NCBI RefSeq assembly: GCF_026210795.1
Contig: NC_089456.1
Location: forward strand, 2,978,501-3,042,500
Source: Rhizophagus irregularis
Lineage: Eukaryota > Glomeromycota > Glomeromycetes > Glomerales > Glomeraceae
Length of the DNA stretch: 64,000 bases
Direction: 5' to 3'
The translations under genes were made by a program, and so were the position numbers. A model generated the notes under the pieces. The model worked only from the letters and a program-made list of their open reading frames with translations. It did not search any database and had not been told where the DNA came from. This document shows, piece by piece, positions 58,701-64,000 of the stretch (positions are counted from its first letter, which is position 1; each line of letters opens with the position of its first letter).

Positions 58701-61613
58701 TTGAATCTACAATCTTCACAATCTTCACATCTTAATATACCTAATAATAATGACTCGAAAAATGATTTAACTATTAATCCAAAAAGTAAGTTTAATAAAT
58801 TATTCTATTGATTATTAAAATTGTTTTTTTTATTAATAATTTATTATATTAGCTATTTCATATTCAACACCAAAAATTTTACCAACTTCTTTGAATCTAC
58901 AATCTTCACAATCTTCACATCTTAATATACCTAATAATAATGACTCGAAAAATGATTTAACTATTAATCCAAAAAGTAAGTTTAATAAATTATTCTATTG
59001 ATTATTAAAATTGTTTTTTTTTATTAATAATTTATTTTATTAGTTATTTCACTGGACACTACTAAACTCAATAATCAATTAGATAATGCTACTTTAACAA
59101 ATAAAGGTAATGTGTATTTAGTGTACGTTATATTTGTTATAATCGGCTAAAATTTTATTTTATTAGTGAAGGAAAAACCAGAAAATAAAAGTAAAGTAGA
59201 AAGTGGAGTGAGTCAACTTCGACGAGATAAAGAACAAAATAAAATAGATAACACTCGGGTTGATCATATTAAAATCCCTGTTGTTAAATCATTACCATCA
59301 TGGCAAAAACGTTTTATATCATTATCATCACCATCAATACCAAAACTTATAACTAATAATCAACAAGTGATTCAACAGTTAAAATTAACGCATGGTTTAT
59401 TCATAAATGGATATAATATACAACCTAGTGAACAAGCTATTGTTACAGAAAAGGGTAAATTGGATATGAGTTTATATAATGGACAACCCATCGTGTATAC
59501 TAATATTAATGATCCAGTTTTATCCGTGAATTTGCTTAATTTTAATTCTGACGAAAATAATTTTATTATTAATACATTACAACCATCTGATTTGTGTATT
59601 AATTTTCCAATTGCTGAAATTACTTATAATAGTAATTTTTCAGAATCATTTTCGAAATATACAGATAATGATGAAAAATTATACACATTGTATGGTCATA
59701 TTTTTGCAAGGAAAACCTTAATTGGTGGTAAATTATTTATTAAAGAGTTAAATTTAGCTACTTTGACACAAATCGATCTACTTAAGTCTTATATATTTTG
59801 GACATATAATTCGGCTAAACATAATATAGAAAATCCAATCAATGATTTACCTTTTTCATATTTACCAAGAATTGATACATTAGATGGGTTATTATTAGAT
59901 ACTCCAGAAAAACTATCCAATTGGTTTAAAGATTTATATCAAAACAATGTATTTGATATAATATCTTATAAAAATCTTATTCCAGTTACTCAATTTAAAA
60001 ACAATCCATTGACAGAAGAAAACTTTGAAGAAAAACAACCTGGGGTTGCTAATTTTAAAGAGGAATTAAGTTTAAAAGAATGGGTCGGGAATGTGATATA
60101 TATTAATTTAGTAAGATGGATTAAAGATTTTCACTTTCTTCAAGGAATAATAATCACCAAATTTTATAAAATGGAAATAAGCAAAAAAAATGCAGCCAGT
60201 TTTATTAAATTACCTATAGTAAAATCAAGTAATAAATCTTATTTAGAAATAATCAGACCAACAAAAAAAGTAGAAGAATTTTTAATTAATAATAATATCT
60301 TCTCAATTAAAGACGTGAGCTCTTTTCCCTTTATTAGCATAATTCAACCTAATGATTCAAATTACGGTGATTATAATTTTCTCGTTAAGTTTGAACAATA
60401 TGAAATTATTATAAAAAATGCAGATCATATTAAGTCTTCAACTGAATTTGAACAAGCTATAAATAACGCACTTAATAGTATGAAGCCATTTAAAGCTTTA
60501 CATGATGTATTCGATGAATACGGACATGTGTTTCCTCAAAAAATTATTTTGGGAAGATCTTTTATAAGAAATATTACAAAAACTTATGATATTCCTAATA
60601 GAATTGATTTGAAATCTGGAACTTTAGAATCGCACTTAGATAAATTAAATCTTTCATATCTTTTAACACGAAGTGGAAATATTATTGAAAAACATGAATT
60701 ACTTGATTTGGTGCAAAATTTAAATGATGATTTAGAAATTATTGAACTTGATAATATCATCTCTCTTTATGAAATACTTGATAAAGAACAACAAGAAAAA
60801 ATTGATAATATTATAGCTAAATATAAACAGGATAATCACAGAATTATAATGTCTGGAATTACTGATTTAAAGGATTTAGATAATAATAATACTGATCATT
60901 ATAAACGTATAAATATACAACCATCATTAGAAGATGAGAATTATGAAGTGATTGGATCAATTATTTCAAAACAAAAGAATTCGAAATTAAAAGAATTTCT
61001 TTTGAAATTTGGATTATATGATTTTAATGGATTTTCTGCCATGATAAAAACCTTAAAGAAAACACATATTAAAATAGAAGAATGCTATATTTTATGGATG
61101 ATTATTGGAATTCCTTCAAAATTATCAGTATTAAGTCCAAGAAACCAAGATTTACAAGTAAAATATGAGTCTGTTACACTACAACCTAATCAAATTAAAA
61201 TGAAAACACCCATTTCATTATCTCAAAAATATATAATTTCTGTTAATGCTCATCATTCTTACGAGCCTATAAATATCAGATTAGTTGAATGGTCAGAAAG
61301 TTGTATTAGTTTTCAAATAAATGGGACTACACGTAATAATTCGAATATTGATTTGAATATAGAGAACATAGATGACTCCAATTCGTTTATAATGTCTGAT
61401 AATGATTCTGATACTCAACAAGAAACAGAAAATAATTCTTCAACAAATATTGAAACAGTTGTGAATAACATAGAGTGTAATATTTGTATTCTACGTTCGG
61501 ATTATAAAACTTTTAGGATTGATAATGGAGATGAGGAATATCCGATAGATTTAATCGGATATAAATTATCAGAAGAAAATTTTAATGAAAATTTAACATT
61601 TTCAGATGAATAG
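49752..61613 (+). CDS. G3: microexon-array gene ending in a double MACPF-like region
   Basis: Start MSE: exon 1 is 7 nt (49752-49758), exon 2 is 49832-49942 and exon 3 is 50033-50122, followed by about 67 small exons and a 2,447-nt last exon from 59167. I count about 70 introns, nearly all starting GTAAG(T/C)TTAAT and ending TATTATATTAG. Every small exon I measured is a multiple of 3 (9-123 nt), starts in phase 1 and is open, so units can be gained, lost or skipped without changing frame. They encode variants of four motifs: TSLYTEPFTDPK, ISSRPLYPKSDDIKP, NSFDDLRSPKSDDIKPR and SSFGSRYSDSEFDDI. Predicted length is about 1,900 aa, the first ~1,090 probably disordered. The last exon is an intact type B region: YGHIFARKTLIGG, then YGHVFPQKIILGR, then the shared C-terminal domain (YEVIGSIIS). 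There is no kinase or Sel1 part, unlike G1 and G2. Transcript data are needed for exact exons. Confidence 0.8.
50220..51560 (+). repeat. Irregular 5' part of the microexon array
   Basis: Exons here are the most diverse of the array and are probably closest to ancestral units. They include a 99-nt exon with TSSHLNDVFYLDDDFQITD and a 75-nt exon with STFDGPYFNDSNYQF. Introns already share the GTAAG..TATTATATTAG framework with the later units but differ by small indels. Confidence 0.7.
51765..55280 (+). repeat. 1,216-bp higher-order tandem repeat of nine microexons
   Basis: The landmark TCACGACCTCTGTATTCACG begins at 51765, 52981 and 54197, exactly 1,216 bp apart each time. Two full copies and most of a third are nearly identical, in introns as well as exons. 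Each copy holds nine inferred exons, including two 9-nt exons (GTCCAAAAA). Near identity implies very recent unequal exchange or gene conversion, or an assembly artefact. The third copy diverges at about 55280. Confidence 0.85.
55280..56868 (+). repeat. Mixed microexon units between the two regular blocks
   Basis: This part has single, divergent versions of the exon types. They include a fused exon at about 55287-55355, the rare exons encoding RFADQLEPK (about 56525) and ARAAGLPPI-like residues (about 56760), and a weaker GTGAG donor near 56914. It links the 1,216-bp and 240-bp repeat blocks. Confidence 0.65.
56869..58660 (+). repeat. About 240-bp tandem repeat, eight copies, two exons each
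   Basis: TCATCAC landmarks start at 56869, 57114, 57354, 57594, 57829, 58070, 58310 and 58550, a spacing of 235-245 bp. Each unit holds a 51-nt exon (ISS-x-PLYPKSDDIKPS) and, except for the last, a 48-nt exon (LTSLNTEPPKLFTDPK), with two introns of about 55-85 bp. Copies differ by point changes and small intron indels, so they are older than the 1,216-bp repeat. Confidence 0.85.
58661..59040 (+). repeat. 190-bp direct duplication of a 123-nt exon with intron
   Basis: Two copies start at 58661 and 58851. Each contains a 123-nt exon, the encoded peptide including TPKILPTSLNLQSSQSSHLN, and the following intron. The exon sequences are essentially identical. This is the last duplicated unit before the 63-nt exon that leads into the large MACPF exon. 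Confidence 0.85.
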
Positions 61614-61674
61614 AAATGATATAGTTAAATTTCAGTATAAGTACTAGGATTTTAATATTAGAAATTACTAGTTT

Positions 61675-61812
61675 TAACGATTTTTTTTTAACGATGTTGC
61701 TTTATATTTTTTTTTAACGATGTTACTTTATTTTTTTTTTAACGATTTTGCTTTATTTTTTATATTTTATTTTATTTTTTTTTGTGTTCTAACGATGTTG
61801 TTTAATATTTTT
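61675..61812 (+). repeat. Tandem T-rich repeat just 3' of G3
   Basis: A unit of roughly 35 bp built from TAACGATGTTGCTTTAT plus a T run occurs four to five times with length variation, starting about 60 bp after the G3 stop codon. It probably lies in the 3' UTR or at the transcript end and is likely a slippage product. Confidence 0.7.
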
Positions 61813-62216
61813 TTATATATCAATAGTTTTATATTATCATATAAATATTATATTTCCCCGTTATTAGGAAAATAAATATCAATTTATGTAATACCCTTAT
61901 TTAATCAATTTTCAACGCGTTACACGTGATCTATTTATGACATGATCTTTTTAATCACGAGAGGATCCAGAAAAAATATATACAGTATACAGTATATATA
62001 GGGTCTTTGAATCTTTTACTATCAGCTATATGCGGGTTTTTCGCGATAGAACGCATTATTAACACCCGATCTGTAAAATACGCGAATAAATTTAAGACCT
62101 TTAGTTAGATAAATTTATATTTCTATTTCTAAAAAAATTAATTTTTTTCTCTTGAGGCAAAAACAAGATTTATTTATATGATCCGCTAAATATAGGTCAA
62201 AAAGTCGTCTCTGACG

Positions 62217-62329
62217 CAAAAATTATCTTTTTGGCCCTCCTCGTGTTATTTTTTTGACCTGCATATACTGTATTACATATAGGAGGGTCAAAAAAGGATG
62301 TCGTACAGGGTCAAAAAGATAATTTTTGC
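62217..62329. mobile_element. 113-bp MITE with 9-bp TSD
   Basis: The ends are inverted copies of GCAAAAATTATCTTTTTG followed by RCCCT. A perfect 9-bp direct repeat GTCTCTGAC flanks it (62208-62216 and 62330-62338). There is no coding capacity. The size and 9-bp duplication suggest a Mutator-like MITE. The intact ends and duplication point to a fairly young insertion. Confidence 0.8.
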
Positions 62330-62338
62330 GTCTCTGAC

Positions 62339-63149
62339 ATACCGATCATCAAATTAAATCGCGACATTGTTAACAGTTAGTGATAAGATGATAATTTAAT
62401 TACTAATTATTGTATCTTGTAAGTTGTAAATATACGTACTTTACTAATAAAATAAAATAAAATAAAAAACATTTTGAAATTTCTAAATAATACTTTAACT
62501 AATCAAATATTACTATATGAAGAAATTGCTTATGTTATTTTAATTCTTATTCTAATTTAATAAACTGATTTAATAATAATACAAATGTTTCAATATTTAC
62601 TCGTATTACAAAACTTCAAGTTTTAATGGCGGATGGTTAGCCAAATAGTAACAAAATATATATAAACACGATTTAGAGAATGATGAATAACAAGATGTTA
62701 CACGTTTTTTGATTAAATAAAAAAATATGAACGGAAGCGATTATAAAGTTAGAAATCGTTGACAAACATTAAAAATAATCAGGAAGATTACATCCTGATA
62801 ATTTCTAACAGCTCTCTGAATATGCCCGAATGTTCCTGAAAAAATTTTGTGCTAAAATGGACGAACTCAAATATAAATTATGTACTGTACGCAATGAACG
62901 CTTCCTAACAATTAATCTTATAATGAAAAAGTGCCGTCGCTGTTATAATGAAAAAAATGATCCAAAAAAAAGTACTCTGCGGAAAAAACATGGATCCAGG
63001 TGTACATAAATAGAGGAAATGTTAATTGCACAAGTAAGTTTCAGTATATTGCCTACGTTGAAGAAAATACAGACTTCATCACCTAAAATATATTTGTTAT
63101 TAAAATAAGTTGATTTTGTCATCTGTAGAATATGTTATTAGGGGCGATC
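62339..63149. other. AT-rich intergenic region
   Basis: No gene, RNA or repeat is supported in these 0.8 kb, apart from a short (AATAA)n run near 62450-62467. Confidence 0.5.
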
Positions 63150-63640
63150 ATTAAATTTGTTATAAAACTCTAGTACTGTCATGCGTAGAACCAGCACATA
63201 TATTCTTGTTATGACCAATTACTGCTTGCAAATCGAATCCTTTCCTATTAAAATAATCCACAGGGAATAAATGTGGTGCCTTAATTGGTATATGGCTACC
63301 ATCGATAGCACCAATGATATTTCAACCCATTTATAATTCCATTAATTTCTAATTATGTACTAGGAAAAGCTAAAAATTCACAATTAATACATTAATAAAA
63401 TCTCTTAATGTATAGCTAAAAGAAATGGATTAAGATATTTGTGAACTTGAAAGAGACTGATAAAAATATTAAACATGTCAAAAACATTGTATTAAGCAAA
63501 TAAAAAAAGAAAAAACATACTGGGCGTCGCTAAAGACTGATGATGATGTCAACCAATCAAAATTCTGAATTTTCACATGATCGGGATCAGTAAAAAAACT
63601 GATACTGTGTATAAAACAAATCTCTTAATTATTACTTAAT
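63150..63640 (-). pseudogene. Second PIF/Harbinger transposase fragment
   Basis: The minus strand (about 63340-63165) reads IIGAIDGSHIPIKAPHLFPV then DYFNRKGFDLQAVIGHNKNI then CAGSTHDSTRVL, the first catalytic region of a PIF/Harbinger transposase ending in a stop. An N-terminal piece (SFFTDPDHVKIQNFDWLTSS) follows further right, in another frame. It belongs to a different subfamily from the 13-16 kb element (AIDGSHIP versus AIDGTH). The rest of the protein is absent. Confidence 0.7.
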
Positions 63641-64000
63641 TTTTTTTTTATTACTTAACTGTTAATTTATTTAGTTCATCATAGAGCTTTAAAAATTTGC
63701 TGTTAATGTGACTGCGTAAATTATATACCGCAGTTCGAATGTTATTGCAGAAAAAAATATACTTGAAATCTTAAAAAATTTCATTATAATTAAGTCCAAA
63801 TTTTCATTGTATGAATTGTATAATTTTTAAATTGGTAACGCCGATATACTATGTGTATACAAAAGCAAAATGATTTAATAAACTAGATCAGAAAAGATAA
63901 ATATTTAATGATGAAATATTAAGTAATTTCTAGATTCTTGTCTTTTCTTAATCTTTCTCCTAATAAAATTAACATTTTCTTAACCATTCCAACAAAATTA
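63641..64000. other. Right-edge AT-rich sequence
   Basis: No feature is recognised in the last 360 bp. It may contain the 5' flank of the Harbinger fragment. Confidence 0.4.

Noticed and set aside
49800..59100. CRISPR-like array of regularly spaced repeats
   Set aside because: The conserved blocks are intron sequences with GT..AG borders, the intervening blocks are related to one another rather than unique spacers, all share one reading frame, and the context is a eukaryotic genome.
49800..59100. Simple non-coding satellite repeat
   Set aside because: Exon lengths stay multiples of three and open while introns carry stops and indels, and the frame joins the upstream ATG exon to the downstream MACPF exon.

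Overview
The window looks like nuclear DNA of an arbuscular mycorrhizal fungus, most likely Rhizophagus irregularis or a close Glomeromycota relative. The sequence is very AT-rich. Genes have short GT..AG introns. The recognisable families are ones known to be expanded in that group: TKL-type kinases with a Cys-rich 'NWTSGN' leader, kinase-Sel1 genes, BTB-BACK proteins, GATA factors, and hAT, Harbinger and Tc1 debris. No tRNA, rRNA or CRISPR array was recognised. Exon borders are my own reading of splice signals plus frame continuity. They have not been tested against transcripts.

The theme of the window is a cluster of MACPF-like (perforin-fold) genes of two kinds. Type A proteins (about 660-700 aa) have one MACPF-like signature of the form Y/F-G-Q-F-I-x6-G-G. 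Type B regions have two such signatures in tandem (Y-G-H-x-F/L-x6-G-G, then Y-G-x-x-F-x6-G-R), followed by a shared C-terminal domain. Each of the four type B loci lies directly beside a type A locus: A4/B4 in tandem at 4.8-9.0 kb (decayed, apparently one spliced gene), A1/G1 head to head at 17.8-27.5 kb, A2/G2 tail to tail at 35.6-43.4 kb, and A3/G3 head to head at 47.3-61.6 kb.

Type B is attached to different front ends. In G1 and G2 it follows a TKL-like kinase and Sel1-like repeats in one spliced frame. G1 continues into a Cys-rich leader, a degenerate kinase and further N-lobe-like modules, about 2,234 aa in total. In G3 it follows about 70 tiny exons, all symmetric phase 1-1, in a 9.4-kb array of near-identical introns. 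That array includes a 1,216-bp higher-order repeat and eight copies of a ~240-bp two-exon unit. I consider G3 the most unusual object in the window.

Region by region: 0-2.6 kb, BTB-BACK and kinase pseudogenes; 4.8-9.0 kb, decayed A-B gene; 10.4-17.3 kb, transposon graveyard (Tc1/mariner fragment, retropepsin fragment, a PIF/Harbinger element, an internally deleted hAT element with intact target duplication); 17.8-27.5 kb, A1 and G1 around a promoter containing a MITE; 27.5-35.6 kb, gene-poor; 35.6-43.4 kb, A2 and G2 (G2 has one frameshift); 44.7-46.0 kb, a two-finger GATA factor; 47.3-61.6 kb, A3 and G3; 61.6-64 kb, repeats, a MITE and a Harbinger fragment.

Working model (inference): A and B proteins act as partners in a membrane-active response, with kinase/Sel1 modules or a variable microexon-coded region as input domains. 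This layout resembles paired plant NLRs and fungal allorecognition gene pairs.
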